Shown here: positions 47,856 through 60,101 of the stretch, piece by piece
Numbering within the stretch: position 1 is the stretch's first letter
How the letters are laid out: each line of letters opens with the position of its first letter
NCBI GenBank assembly: GCA_022701365.1
Contig: JAKUHH010000290.1
Coordinates: 434,001-498,000, forward strand
Reading direction: 5' to 3'
Length of the DNA stretch: 64,000 bases
From: Mycocentrospora acerina
Taxonomy: Eukaryota > Ascomycota > Dothideomycetes > Pleosporales
Notes under the pieces: generated by a model
Told to the model about the DNA's origin: nothing
Seen by the model: the letters and a program-made list of their open reading frames with translations, nothing else
Database searches by the model: none
Made by a program: the position numbers and the translations under genes

Positions 47856-50285
47856 TGTTGATGAGTTGTGAATTGGAATCAAGGTTAGATTAAAGTCATC
47901 TTGACAGCAGCTGATGGCCGGTAATTCTTATAGTTCCCAACCCACTCCCACCGCCGGACACGACGCATGCCTCACCGGCGCGACGTAGTCTTGATCAAAC
48001 AAGCTTTTGGAACGATAGCTGAGCATCACTTCTTTGATAGATATTGAGTAAGCTGATATCATAAAAATCTCAGCAGGCTGCCTTAAACAAAATCCGCGGT
48101 GAGCGTGGCGCTCGATTGATTGCGTCGGAAGCTGAGAATGCACGATTAGAAAGAAGCTTCCTAAATGGACACGTTTGCACGCTTTCTATAAAGGGGATAA
48201 GTAAGTAGCCCAATTTGAAAGAGCAAGCCAAGATCGCGATACAGGTCTAGAGCCACTACGTCATATATCCACCATTCGTTCTGACCCTTGTTACAAGCTG
48301 AAAGTGTACGAACGTCATTGAGACTTAGGCTGAAAGCCTGTGGGTGTCTCACGGGATTTGCCTTTGTTTGACCTCCACAAAACTACTTAGAAGGAGGGTG
48401 TGGCTGGCTGCGGAGAAGCGATTAACTTTCAGCTTGAACCAATCGTTATCGATTATGCCCCACGATGCATCGCTTGGATTACATTTACGACTAGTAAATT
48501 CTGGCCTGATGGCCATGTGAGTTACATTCGGTTCCTGCATACTACACTTTGCTGTCATAATCCAACAGTTACTTATAAGCGTTGAGGACAGCCTCTCCTG
48601 AAGTAAGAAACTGCTATTAAGATCCCTGCATCTGTACGACCCATTCGCAGATGGTAGATGGACAATCACATCCCTAAATCTTTGGATGCCATGATCAGTT
48701 ACTTGCTCGGCCATGAAACCTGAATCTCAGTGGTAAATTTATAGAGTATGACTTTTCCAACGTAACACACTTAGGTTGAAACATTTATTCTCAAATTCTA
48801 TCTAAAATAGCATAAATATGGGTGGATCTAATTGTTGATCGTGTAATAAGCCGTCTCTCAGCTTCCAAATTTCACATAGACCTGGACGTATTTTTTAATC
48901 TTCTCCTTATTTCTATGTCCTCTTTTCGTCGCAGCAATATACACTATCCGTTTTTACCATTCGCCTTTCATTCGACAGCGTGCCGCTTGCAGCAAAGTTG
49001 TCTTCCGCTCTCTATCATCCTACTCATACACTTCTCCTCTAGTAAATAATTCATGAACGCTAGACATGATCTTTATACAATTTCTCCTACATAATAAGTT
49101 TATCATCAATTTAGCATTCTTCTTGGTTGTGATTTAATAATATAGACGAAATAACGACAACGGTGGAGACTGTCAGGGTCACAGCATTACTGCGAAAAAG
49201 TACTTTCTAGAACTAATTCTGGATAGGAAGACAGTTGGCTCTTAAGCCAGCCATTTTCGTGGAGATAAATAATTGAAGATGGCTGGACAGGCAGAGAACC
49301 GTAGGCAGAAATGGGGAATATGATCCCACAAGTAATAAGCTCGATGAAGACTCCTTTGCATATTGAAAACAAATTCAAGTCATATTTTGCTCAATTCATA
49401 TCATATTTATAATCCTACCTTTTAGCGCTTCTGTCTCTTTACCAACTTTCACCTGAGAAAAAGACATGATCAGCTGGTAGGCTACCTAATGATCGAAATC
49501 TTTGGCGAATTTTCTTGGAGCACATCGACTTATGGATCTCTTTACTCCAAAGAAAAGTGCTACTCTTCTCTTGCATCGTCAAGCTGACTTTGAGGGAGCC
49601 ATGCCGGTGTAAATATTTTATCCTTTAATTGTTTGCATCTTCCTGTCCACCACTATCCTTTTCAAATACTTCTCTACGCCTAACTCTTAATAGCTTTTAC
49701 AATAACTTCTTTATCAAAAGAACTATAAAATTAATCCTCATTCTCTTTTCAAGTTGCAGAAGCCTAGATCAACTGTGCAAGTGCATTTTCTTCTTCACAT
49801 CTGGTTGAAACTTTTTTTGTTACGTTTTGTCTGAAATATGCTTACCTTGCTCAGATCTTTGGATAGATACGTTCTTTCTCAGCAGTGAGGCAGAGCAGTT
49901 GAAATGACACAGCTACTTAGAGAGGACACGAGTAGTAGGAAAGATCTTTTTTAATAATAAAAAAAAGTAATGTTTGTAGTTTTCTGTTAATTCATAAATC
50001 CGTATAATTTGTAATGATGCAATCTCTCTCAGATATCATATCCTGTTACCCCTTTTATTTAATTTAAAACTTTTACAAAGAAATGATACGGAATTATCAC
50101 CTCCCGACTCCAAAAATGCGCATCATAAATACAAACTCAACGTGGTAATTTGGGGGTACGTTGATACCCAAGTTTTTCCAGTCCTCTTCTAAGCCCCTCT
50201 ATCCCTGCCCGTGATCAAATCCAGACGCCGCGATTATGTGTACAACAAAAATTACAATCTACTAAAGGAGACTCGTAGAGATTCC
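47856..50285. other. Long AT-rich gene-poor region
   Basis: 2.4 kb without a supported gene. On the minus strand two neighbouring open frames (48714-48349, 121 residues starting MAEQVTDHGIQRFRDVIVHL; and 48352-48161, 63 residues) might be exons of a small or decayed gene, but I recognise neither and see no convincing splice pair. From 48750 to 50200 the sequence is strongly AT-rich with stops in all frames. A decayed, RIP-mutated element is possible but not shown. Confidence 0.4.
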
Positions 50286-52367
50286 TCACATGTCTCGCAT
50301 AAATTGCTCGTAATAGTCGTCCATCCAATGTACAGCAGCCATTCCGTCCTCCCTACTACCGCTCGCAAATCGACGGACGCACCCTACATATCCGTCGGGA
50401 CGTACGTTTAAGACAACAACCTCATGTTTATCGAGACCGCCAAGCCATTTGTCCATGCATGTTTGTTTGCGAGTATCTTTGTCAGGAACATCGTCGAGGT
50501 AAAAAGTGAATGCTGACTCGCGCAAGACGGGAGGAAGCTGTCTTAATTCGATGTTGTTTCGATTCATGTCAGTCACCAGAGAGTAAGTAAACACGCCACT
50601 GACGGGCGTGTACCTTTCAGGTAAGACGAACTGATCGTGTGGCGCAGCAAGAGGTGGTTGAACGGTATAAGAAGCGTTACCGGCAGCGGTTATGCGGCCT
50701 ACGTAAGACGAGTTGCCAGATTGTTGATGACACACAGTTTCTAGGAAAGGCATCGCTACATGTATGTTGTGAACAAAAAAGTATATGCGGAACTGACCTA
50801 AGGCAGGAATATCGGTTTGAATGTCGATAGGGTTGGAATCAACAAAGCGTGTGACTTTGGCAGGGGGCAGTAGAAAGCCCGGAATAAGAGAACCACGATC
50901 CTGGCCTTTGGGTGACTCAATGTTCAAAACGTTTTTCTCGTAGCTAACACCATACCCGCTGATGAACGCGACATTCTTTGCGAAGTTAGCCACAAGAACT
51001 TTCGAGTCGCCATGGTGGAAAGCCGCTGAATGTTCGTAGTCGAAGTCTATGAGATCTTGCGCGATCTTCTTGCGTTCCTGCTCATAGGTCTCAAGCAAGC
51101 AAGGTTTGGCGAGACCCCGAACCTCGAAATTTAGTTTCCAGGCAAGATTCCACGAATCATGCATTGAAACATTGGAACCTTGGCCGGCCTTTGGTGTATG
51201 TGTATGGCTGGCGTCACCGGCAATGAAGACCCTTCGTTGGGCATCGGTGAACTTTGACGCGATTCTCTGACCGACTTTGTAACGACCAGTCCATTCAACG
51301 GTCCTCCACTCGAGTCTGTAGGGTTGCATGATAGCTTGTGCGCGTTTTTGCATAAACTCTTGGACATTCTGTTCCTTGCCGGCTGCTTCTGTGGAGTCTG
51401 GCCTAAGTTCAATGTACAAACGGGTAAGTCCCCGTTCACGAGGAATCATCAACACTGTGCCTAATGCGTCAGATTGCACAACCACTTTACTCCATATGTC
51501 GGGGAAATCGGTATCAAGCACACCATCCAATACACCCCAGACATCATCGGAAGAGGCTCCTACAGGCACTGAACCAGGTATACACTTCCTTACTTTTGAG
51601 TGGGCGCCATCGCAACCCACAATAAACCGTGTTGCAAACGACTTTTTGGTATGGCTAACGTTCTGTTGGCAATTTACTGTGAGTGGGCGGACGGACATTG
51701 GTGTGTATTCAAAATTAACAAAGGCTGTATTCCGAGAGACGACTGTGCCACGCTCTCTGAGGTCATCTTCAAATATGCCTTCAACCATGCCCTGGTGTAC
51801 CAACAGGATGTATGGGTCTAGCAAATCTACTACGGGTGGGAAGTGGATCTCGCGGCCAGCGCGATAAAGTGGCTCATCTGGCGTCGACTTCCAGAACGCT
51901 ATGTCGAAGACCTTGACACCCTTGCGCAACAGAGGCTCTGCGATGCGCATCTGGCGTAGTGTTTCGATGGTCTTTGGCTGGACGGCATCGGCGCGGCCCG
52001 TATTGGTGCGGTCGGAACGGTCGTCGATGATTCGTGTTTTGATACCGTAGCGCACAAGGTTATCGCTGGCCAAGTTAGCTCTAGCCTTCCAAACAGACAT
52101 GTGCACCTACGCAAGCATTAGACCTGCAGGCCCTGCGCCCACGACCAAGACATCGCTCATGAAACTCGAGTAGTCATCGTCTTTACCATATGAGAATTGA
52201 GAGCCCGTTTCCGTAGTGGTGGTCCTAATGCTGCTTCCGCTGCCTGACACATGCGAACGGGAATCATTGTCTACTGTCAGACCTGGCGCCATCTTGTGTA
52301 GTTTCGAAGTTGGAGGGCTAGTCGATGGGGTACGTCCCTTCATAAGACTCCATAGAGAGGGAGCCAT
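50286..52367 (-). CDS. Phenol 2-monooxygenase-like FAD-dependent hydroxylase
   Basis: Two exons (52367-52111, 52065-50286) with a 45 bp intron encode 678 residues. The Rossmann motif DVLVVGAGPAGLMLA crosses the intron into DNLVRYGIKTRIIDDRSD. The second FAD/NADPH motif is FIVGCDGAHSKVRK and the third is RRVFIAGDASHTHTPKAGQG. The end of the protein is the thioredoxin-like C-terminal domain of phenol hydroxylases (VVVLNVRPDGYVGCVRRF). It is a single-component class A flavoprotein that would hydroxylate an aromatic ring next to a phenol group with NADPH and O2; the exact substrate is unknown. The first 70 residues are a Ser/Thr-rich extension without a clear signal. The intron is short but has GTAGGT, GCTAAC and CAG and keeps phase. 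No ring-cleaving enzyme lies nearby. Confidence 0.88.
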
Positions 52368-55300
52368 GCTAAGATTAATAAGCTTCCTTCGCTGTAGTAG
52401 GTAATTGCCAAATTGCTAGAATGGGGTCGAGAATGGGGTCGAGAACGAAGGAATGGCGAACATGCGATCCTCTGCTCGATGTCTGCCCATCTTCATATCA
52501 TTTCGAGCTGCCATAGCGTGGGCCGAGGGTCTTTGCGTCGGCCGGTGCTGGCAAAAATTCTTTTTCTGATGGGCTGATTACTCGCGGACTGCAAAGGGAT
52601 TACTGCGAAGACGTTGGTCGACCGGCGGAAGATGCGCTCCCGCGCAGTTCACTAAACCCTGTTGAACCCCACTTATCAACCCTCAGAGCTCCACCTACCA
52701 CCGTTAACGTTCATATTGAAACTTCCCCCAATGCTAGACGTGTACTTCCTTTACCTGGCGCCTCTTGCGACTGTCCTGTAGCCTGGTAAACGATTTCCCT
52801 GACCTATATCCTTGGCACAGCAGCCCAGAACCCCTTGTGGCTGCAGAAGCCATCGCTGAAAAGGTGCCGCCTAGGCTACAAAACCAAAAACTTTTGGATC
52901 CTGGTGAGAGTTGACTAAAGTCTAAATCAGGTACCATTCCCTCATCACTACCTGGCACGCATGTTGACTACTACGCCTTGAGCTGCGGCACGATGAATTT
53001 GGCAGCCCCAATACTCCGCGACCACTGACAACATCGACCACGTCTGCAGGTGAGCTCTTTTAGCGTTTCAACCGCATCCACATTTTCCCGAGTATTACAT
53101 CCATTGGTACCTTGCCCTATGTGTCCGCTCCACTCATCGTACCATTCTCACGCCATCTGTCGCGTGGCTATGAGGTCAAAGACAAATAAATTCTCCGATC
53201 TTTCATTTCATCTCACGAGCACCAAGCTGCTGACGTGCACAGACTAATTGGCACGTGTTCGTACGCAAACCTTCGATGTAGCCGAGATTGCTTGCCATGG
53301 GCGGGCCAAGACTTGCCGACATCCGAGCTATAATCAGAAAAAGCAGGCCAATAAGCTGCACAGGCGCCCCCAGAATTCATGACTCCCTCGTGGTACCCTT
53401 GCAGCATGAGATCTTCATGACTGCTAAAGACTATCACAGTGATGAAACATCACACCCGCGGGGATGTTGTATCAGATGCGCCTTGTGCAACGGCAAAAGG
53501 ATGTACCTTGGACGAACTATAGCCACCCATAACACGAAAATCCTAACTGCTGTGGAGCACCAGGATACGTCACATAGTCGCCCATAGTATGGCCCCTGGT
53601 AGCCACAGCAATAGTGTACTAGAGTGTAGCGAAATATGAGTTCTGCACGCGGAAAACGTTCGTCACGTGCATATACAACCTGGCTTCATTTCTCGCGGAA
53701 ACGGCACTCTCGCCGTTTAGAGACGCCAGTACTGGAGGAGGCAATGATGTTGACAAAAGCAATAGGTGCTTTCCCATTTGAGTGGTGTGTGCGGCGGGAA
53801 ATTCGATTAACTCGTTTTTATGAAATATATGCACGGTCCTTGATACATTCTTTGACACATTCGCCGGAGCAACCGCTTATCCAGCAGAGCTTTCTAAGCC
53901 AAAAATAGTAACACGTGTCCTTAGTGATCAGATTTTCGATTTGATTATATGGTCGCCTTTCTCTGTTTCGAAACCCATTCTCTGGAAAGAAGACTTTGAT
54001 GCTACTGTGCACCGTAATTTTTTACAGTCTTTGAACATGCACCCTATTACCTGAATTCTTTCTGGTTCAAAGAGCCGATTTTTTTGTCAATCCGCTTACG
54101 CTAGTGGCAGGTGTATTTGATTAGGATTTTACGCAAGTACAGCAGAATTAGTCCGAACTCATGCTATTGAGGTAATTTAACAGCTTCAGCATCAACCTTT
54201 TTATATTACTCAACCAGAAGGAATTCTCTTCTACTTAATCCTTTCATCAGCAGAATCAAAAAAAATTAAGCACAGGAAAGCCACGGAAAGAAATACTACA
54301 TTAAGGAATGTGCCGATCGTCTCCCACCTATAGCTCTTGTCAGAATGAAGAAAATATTTATCGCCTTTACTGATGTCTCTTCAAGCAAACACTTGTTGAA
54401 CAAAGCAGACCTTGATCTCTTTGATGAAACTAAGCTCTATGAGTCAGATATGGGTGATGATATCTGACCCAGAGCCAACTATACTGTGTTTTATTTCAAC
54501 GATTGGTGTTTTGATAAAATGAATTTATTTGAAGAAAATAACTTTGTAAAAACGTTACTCATTGCTCAGTTAAAAGTGAGGTTAGTATCAAAACTGCCGA
54601 TAACTTCGAGTCCAAAAATTTCAGCATGAGTGAATTTAAAAAAGGCTTTAAAATTTGAAGTCTCAGTGTCACAAGCGGTATGTTGGCCAGAGTGTAAGTT
54701 CTGACGGACTTAGTACGGCGCTGGGAAGGATTTGAGACAGCAATAGCTACTCATAGTATACTTGCCTTGAGCTGGACTACATATGTGCAAAAAATAGAAG
54801 CAGTGCTCGTAAATTAGTATGGAAGCAACAACAACAATATATAACAATATACACGAGAAGCCGCTGTTCTGAGGTAAGATGAGCAGCCACGAATTGCATA
54901 AATTTTGTAATTCCCAAAATAGTAGTGTTTTCGAAAAGTCAAGCTTACAAATTTGTAGTTTTCATCCTAAGTTCTCAATTATGCTCATATACTACATCCT
55001 AAGACATCGCGTGTTTGCTCGGTCTAATATCTCGGTCATGTATCACCTTCCTTTCGACCACAACGGGCGCTAATGTACGTTTAGACGCGACACGCGCTGA
55101 TGAGCAGCGACAAGGTTGTGGTAGCGTCACGCTAACTATTGCCTTCTAGCCTGGCCGATCCCGTCTCCCTTGCTAAACACTTTCCTATCTTAGGCTAAGC
55201 GGAAAATAACTGACACGTGACTTGTTCAAATCTTGCGGTGTGTATGGAGGTTTTCCTCCACTTACAAGATGTTGTCGCGTATTGCTTTCTAGGAGAACGA

Positions 55301-55400
55301 CAGAAGCTAAAAAGTTTTGGGATTTTTCAGGCAAAATTTATATCTACAGCCCAATCCAAAAACAAAAAAAAAATCATTTTTGCAAGACCTGTTTCAGCTC
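52368..55400. other. 3 kb gene-free region, partly AT-rich
   Basis: This is the largest gap in the window. 52368-53650 is of ordinary composition with only short open frames; 53900-55100 is AT-rich, broken by stops, and may contain decayed mobile DNA. I saw no terminal repeats, transposase motif, tRNA or rRNA. The open frames at 53288-53587 and 53636-53908 have no recognisable product. Confidence 0.4.
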
Positions 55401-56404
55401 CTAATTCAACACAGCAGCAGTTAGGTTTTTATAGTTTTTTTCCGTATTCCATGTCCTCCACTCCCCAGCATTGACGGCCTCGTATTTCTTCACCTCTCCC
55501 TCCTCCTTCACCACAGGATCAATCAGTGCCTCCGGGTCTGGGTGAATGAAAAAAGGAATCGAGTATCTACTGGGCAGTACATCTCCGGAAACTTTCGGAC
55601 TCATAACCCTATGCAATGTGCTGCGGCAACGATCATTGGTGAGCCGTTGCATCAGATCGGCAATATTAATGAGCACCGTGCCTGGAACTGGCAGGGCGGC
55701 CTTGAAATCGCCTGTGTGGAACGGATCAACCTCCAGGCCGCCGACATTATCCTGGAAGAGTAGTGTGCAAAGCCCAAAGTCAGTATGAGGGTAAATGCGG
55801 GCGTGGCCTTCTTGCTCAAGAACTTTCTTCTCAATAGACGGGTAGTGAATAAGTCGAAGCTGTGGATCTGCTAGCCTGGTGATATTGTTGAAGAAATTAT
55901 CGCCAAGATCCATGGCTATAGCGAGACACTTTAGCACATTGAGACCCAGGAATAAGCACTGCGCGTAGAACTCATCTAGCGTCTGACGGAATCTGGGAAG
56001 ATCTGAGTCGGTGGGACATGATGGATTTGCGAAGCGGCGATGCTCATAACTTTCTTTATGATCGATACCGCCATTGACTTCATCGCCGTCGCCAGTATAA
56101 CCTTGGTTAAGTTTTGCATCTTGGAGGCGCCAGGTATACTTTTGCTGTAATGGGAGGTCAAAGAAGGATTTTGCCTGACAGGTATCAAAAGAGATCTCTG
56201 AGGGTTGGTACATTGTAGGATTCAACGTACGAGCCCGAAGATTTCATCCACTCGCTCTTGCGGAATGCCATGGTCTTTCAGGTATACCCACCCAACAGTT
56301 GAAAAGGCGTCGTAAAGGTTTTTAGCCACGACGCGTTTATCTGCATCGTCACCATTGATAAATCTATCAAAAGACACAATCGAAATCTTTGCAGCCTTGG
56401 TCAT
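55401..56404 (-). CDS. Fe(II)/2-oxoglutarate-dependent dioxygenase (isopenicillin N synthase-like)
   Basis: Two exons (56404-56231, 56174-55401) encode 315 residues. The N-terminal DIOX_N domain has NLYDAFSTVGWVYLKDHGIP, then, across the 56 bp intron, IFGLAKSFFDLPLQQKYTW. The jelly-roll core has the metal triad H188 and D190 (HTDFGLCTLLFQD) and H246 (STLHRVMSP), plus R261 and S263 (SRYSIPFF) for the 2-oxoglutarate carboxylate. These enzymes hydroxylate, desaturate or close rings on small molecules; the substrate is open. No signal peptide is seen, so it is probably cytosolic. It stands alone, with 1-3 kb gaps on both sides, and nothing beside it shows a biosynthetic cluster. The open frame that starts MNPTMYQPS reads through the intron and is not the start. 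Confidence 0.9.
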
Positions 56405-57432
56405 ATTTTACTATTGATCAAACAAATGTTTGGGTAATCCGAGGTATGGATACTTTCCAGGAGTGGACGATGATAATTTTTTTGTGCTCTGCTTGGCGGC
56501 CATTTTTTAGTCATGCGCGTCATTTTGGTTTGAGGGTGGAGTGAGTGGATCTAGACCGCTCTATTTTCGCTGATCTAAAGAGCGTCCGAACCTGGTGGCC
56601 TTTGGCTAATAGTTTGTGAGTTACATTTATTACCACTTAACTTTCAAACCTATGCATTGTCCGGAATGATACAATCAATACAGAAATATAGGTACGCACA
56701 TTAAAACAAAATCTGCAAGGGCAGATTACAGCAGTGGTAATGATGATTCTGCGGGTTCCCAACCCGCCTGCTTTCCCAGCTATAGTTGGGTTTATTTAAG
56801 TCTATGTATTAGTAGAGCTTCTCAATGTTCAGATGTTTAAATTCAAATTTAGCACAGCAACATACTAGCACTAACGTAAAGCTCAATGAAGCTAAATATG
56901 TAGAGCGAGATTGTATCCAGCCATACCATCTCTACAAGCACGATGAAAGAGCATTTGGTGTCTTAACTATTTAAAAAAAGGCCTTCCAGAGGAGAATGAC
57001 CAATTCGCACTGCCTTAGTAAAAGACTCACTTCGACGGACAGACTTAGCCGAATCAAATTCTTGAGTAAGGGTTCTCTGACTTTCCTCTTCCCATCATGT
57101 CACAACAGCACCTCCAAATACAACGTGAATAATGCAAATAGTCTCCCCTAAATATAGATGTCTTGGTGGCGGGGTTTCTAGAGTTCTGGCCGCATTCGAA
57201 AGCATGTTTTGAAACATGGTAAAGACCACGCAGAGGTTGACCCCTTGCTTTGGTCCGCTTTGTTTATGTCCGTAGATCCCACTTCTTACGGCCGCTTTAT
57301 TTCTTCATTTCGTAGAAGCCAACTGCATAAGAGAGGTAAGGCCTGTTCTTGCAATATCTCGGATCGCAATATATTCATACCTGTCCACGAGATCTAGTCC
57401 TTTCCTGATTTGCACGATTATATAACCAAGAT
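56405..57432. other. Intergenic region between divergent genes
   Basis: 1 kb between the dioxygenase start and the start of the cysteine-rich membrane protein. It is AT-rich. A tRNA-like fragment at 56716-56780 has a D-arm-like and a T-arm-like part but no room for an anticodon arm. No gene is supported. Confidence 0.45.
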
Positions 57433-58477
57433 ATGTCTGCTGCGAGACAGATCGTTGGTTGTCCAAACGGAGGGGTGTTTTACAGCTGTGGTAGCAGGTT
57501 TCGCGGATGCTGCATGGTAGATCCATGTGCACCGAACAACAGCTGTCCCAGGGACAAGGAACGTACACCTACAGAACGTGAGTATAATCATCCCACTATA
57601 AAAGAACCCCAAAATTTGAAAATAGGAAAGAATATATCCATACTATAGATCGCATTTTCCCCATCCTAGTCGAAACTTGGTAGAAAGAGATTGAACTTCT
57701 AGTTTTAATATATTACAGCTCATAGCGGAGTCACTTCATCATCAACAATCAACAATTCTTCAAGCTTTTCGCAAAATCGCACTTCTCGAGTTTTGGAAAC
57801 CTCGTCGGCACCGTCAAGGTCGGCATCACTTTCAACCCGTACAGCGATATCAACAGTGCCACCACAGTTTCAAATGACGATTATAAAAACAGTAACAACA
57901 ATAGGACATATGGAACATATGACAACAACCCATAAAGCATCAGACACATCTGAACCATCAGCCAACATAACAGAGGGGACTAAGCCGACTCAAGCCAGCA
58001 GTTCAATCCTTATCGTAGCAATTGTTGCACCGGTGTTAGGTACAGCGGCTCTTTTAGCTATAATAATAGTGATGTTTTTTAGATGTCGAAGAAGAAGACG
58101 CAACAAGGTTTGCTTGGCTTCACTTTCTCCATCGATGAATGTTCATAGAGATATGTACGGACAACTCTCCGGTAAGTTCTACAATGGAACATCTTAGTTT
58201 TAACGATAAATGTTTTTACTCACGGATATTAGAAGAAGATCATACAAAATCCAAAGAAAGGAATCAGTCTGGTAAAGGATTCATGGTAGTCAATCAAGCA
58301 TACCCGCAGCAACTTGATGGCATAGAAATTGCACCGAAAGCTGAGTTGGGCGAAACTTTATCACGACACATGTCAGAGCTCCCAACCAATCCTCCGACTA
58401 GAGCTCATTTTTCGATAACGGAGAGTCAAAACTTAAATCAAAATCATCTGCTGCACGGATATGAAACAACATACTGA
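57433..58477 (+). CDS. Cysteine-rich single-pass membrane protein, possible surface sensor
   Basis: Three exons (57433-57577, 57719-58171, 58233-58477) encode 280 residues. A short N-terminal Cys domain (CPNGGVFYSCGSRFRGCCMV, then DPC and CP) is followed by a Ser/Thr-rich stalk, one membrane helix (ILIVAIVAPVLGTAALLAII), an Arg stop-transfer patch (RCRRRRRNK), and a cytosolic tail of about 110 residues. The layout resembles fungal wall-stress sensors such as Wsc or Mid2, but the Cys domain is different: it has a GCC-xx-DPC pattern shared by a group of uncharacterised ascomycete proteins, as far as I recall. No cleavable signal peptide is visible, so the helix itself may direct insertion. Introns (GTGAGT and GTAAGT donors) keep phase. 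The function is unknown. Confidence 0.72.
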
Positions 58478-58946
58478 AGGGCGTTGCAAGCATGAAAGAA
58501 CATCAAAGAAGCATTGTTTTGCCTTCTTGAGTTTGAGCATGATTTCTAGACACTTATTATTACAAAGAAGTCTTTCAGATGTTGATAGCTGAAAAACAAT
58601 TCTCAGAAGCAGATATTGAAAAGATAGGAGATCTTCTTACAGATACCTAACACGTGACCTTTTTAGTTGCGCTCAAAGGTGTAGCGCAAATAAGGGCGCG
58701 ACCTACTCAAACTCTGAATAGCCATACCCCAGCTATAATCATAGACACCTAGCTTTCTCCTAAGACAACTTCCTCTTGAACACGATTCTTGTCTTGACGC
58801 TGCCTGGATAGTTTTGAAAACACCTGCCCCGCTGACGTCATATTTGAGAAGCTGCGATCTCTCACCCTCCAGTTTCCTTGCACTTATCAGCAAATCCTTC
58901 ACAACACCGCCCATTCGCGTAGATTGACCAAATCAATTTTCGCAAT
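58478..58946. other. Short intergenic region
   Basis: Between the cysteine-rich protein and the LanC-like gene, both on the + strand. A CACGTG site lies near 58651-58656. It probably carries the 3' end of one transcript and the promoter of the next. No gene is seen. Confidence 0.4.
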
Positions 58947-60101
58947 ATGTCTGAAGGAACCGCAGTACCTGTAGCGCAGCCGGAGTCATCGATTCCCCGC
59001 TATTTCCGCAACGACGCCCCGCTGGCACAGAGAGATCCTCACAAACAATTACTAGCGTCCCTTGATCGACTGATCAACAAGTATCCGCCGCATCACATAC
59101 CTCCTGGAGGTGGCTTGTACTATGGACCTATCTCCATTGCTTACCTCCTCTACTCTCTACACAATCTATATCCCGACCTACAATTAGAAGACTATCCTTT
59201 GAATACATGGTCGGCAGCATATCTCGAGCAGGCACAAGCCAATATTAAGAAGTTTCCGTCACCCTCTCCGAGCAAATGTGGGGTTTCGAATGACATTATG
59301 TCGCTTCTTGCTCTCTATGCTGTGACGGCGAAGGACCCAGATACAGTTAGAGAGCTTTGTGATCATGCCGCTGTTATGCTTGAGCCAGAAACCTCGAACG
59401 AGTGGCTGTATGGTCGCGCTGGTTACTTGTATCTTTTACGTTTCGTCCGAGGAGCTTTTTCCGACAACGAAGAGATATCAGAACTTATTGAAGATACGGC
59501 CGACGAAGTGATTGAAAACATCATGTCAAGTCCTCGTCCTTGGAAATGGCATGGTAAAACGTATGTCGGAGCGGTTCATGGTGCAATTGGAATCATCATG
59601 CAGATTGTGCTCACTGATCCTTCCTGGGCGCCAAAGCTCGAGGCTGAATTGGGAGCTCTTCTCAGTTACCAATACGACAGTGGAAACTTTCCCTCGTCAC
59701 TTCCGCCGGGACGCGACCGACTTGTGCAATTCTGTCACGGCGCATCAGGTGTTGTTGGTTCACTTCTTCCAATTCGAAAATATTTTCCTGGTCTCCATGG
59801 ACGTATTGATAGAGTCATTGCGAAGGCCAGAGAATGCATATGGGAAAGGGGTCTTCTGACGAAAGAGCCTTGCTTGTGTCACGGTATCACCGGCAATGCG
59901 CTCGCTTTGGAAGGGAATCAGTTCGAACATTTTATGACCTACACAACGGGTCACGAGATCAAATCCATGGAAAAGGATGGCATGCTCGAAAAATCGGATG
60001 ACCCTTCAGCATTATGGTGTGGGGAGGCTGGACGTGCTTGGGCTTGGGCAATCGCTGACAAAGGACTGGAGAAAAGATATCTTGGCTATAACGACATCTA
60101 G
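58947..60101 (+). CDS. LanC-like protein (eukaryotic LANCL family)
   Basis: Single-exon gene for 384 residues. It has the repeated helical-barrel motifs of the LanC fold: GGGLYYGPISIAYLLYSL, EWLYGRAGYLYLLRFV, VGAVHGAIGIIMQI and FCHGASGVVGSLLP. The zinc ligands are C263 (QFCHGASG), C311 and H312 (PCLCHGITGNALAL). Bacterial LanC enzymes close lanthionine rings; eukaryotic members bind glutathione and can add it to dehydroamino acids in damaged proteins. Length and motif spacing fit the eukaryotic type, and no lantibiotic precursor or LanB lies nearby, so a peptide-antibiotic role is unlikely. The start has a CGCAATATG context right after a TATA-poor leader. Fungal members are not well characterised. 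Confidence 0.9.
   Translation: MSEGTAVPVAQPESSIPRYFRNDAPLAQRDPHKQLLASLDRLINKYPPHHIPPGGGLYYGPISIAYLLYSLHNLYPDLQLEDYPLNTWSAAYLEQAQANIKKFPSPSPSKCGVSNDIMSLLALYAVTAKDPDTVRELCDHAAVMLEPETSNEWLYGRAGYLYLLRFVRGAFSDNEEISELIEDTADEVIENIMSSPRPWKWHGKTYVGAVHGAIGIIMQIVLTDPSWAPKLEAELGALLSYQYDSGNFPSSLPPGRDRLVQFCHGASGVVGSLLPIRKYFPGLHGRIDRVIAKARECIWERGLLTKEPCLCHGITGNALALEGNQFEHFMTYTTGHEIKSMEKDGMLEKSDDPSALWCGEAGRAWAWAIADKGLEKRYLGYNDI

Noticed and set aside
56716..56780. tRNA-like fragment (AGCAGTGGTAA and GCGGGTTCCCAACCCGC)
   Set aside because: The D-like and T-like parts are too close for an anticodon arm, and the T-loop does not match TTCRA. At best it is a degenerate relic.
58947..60101. Lantibiotic-type biosynthesis around the LanC-like gene
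   Set aside because: No dehydratase or precursor peptide is nearby, and the protein is of the eukaryotic LANCL type.
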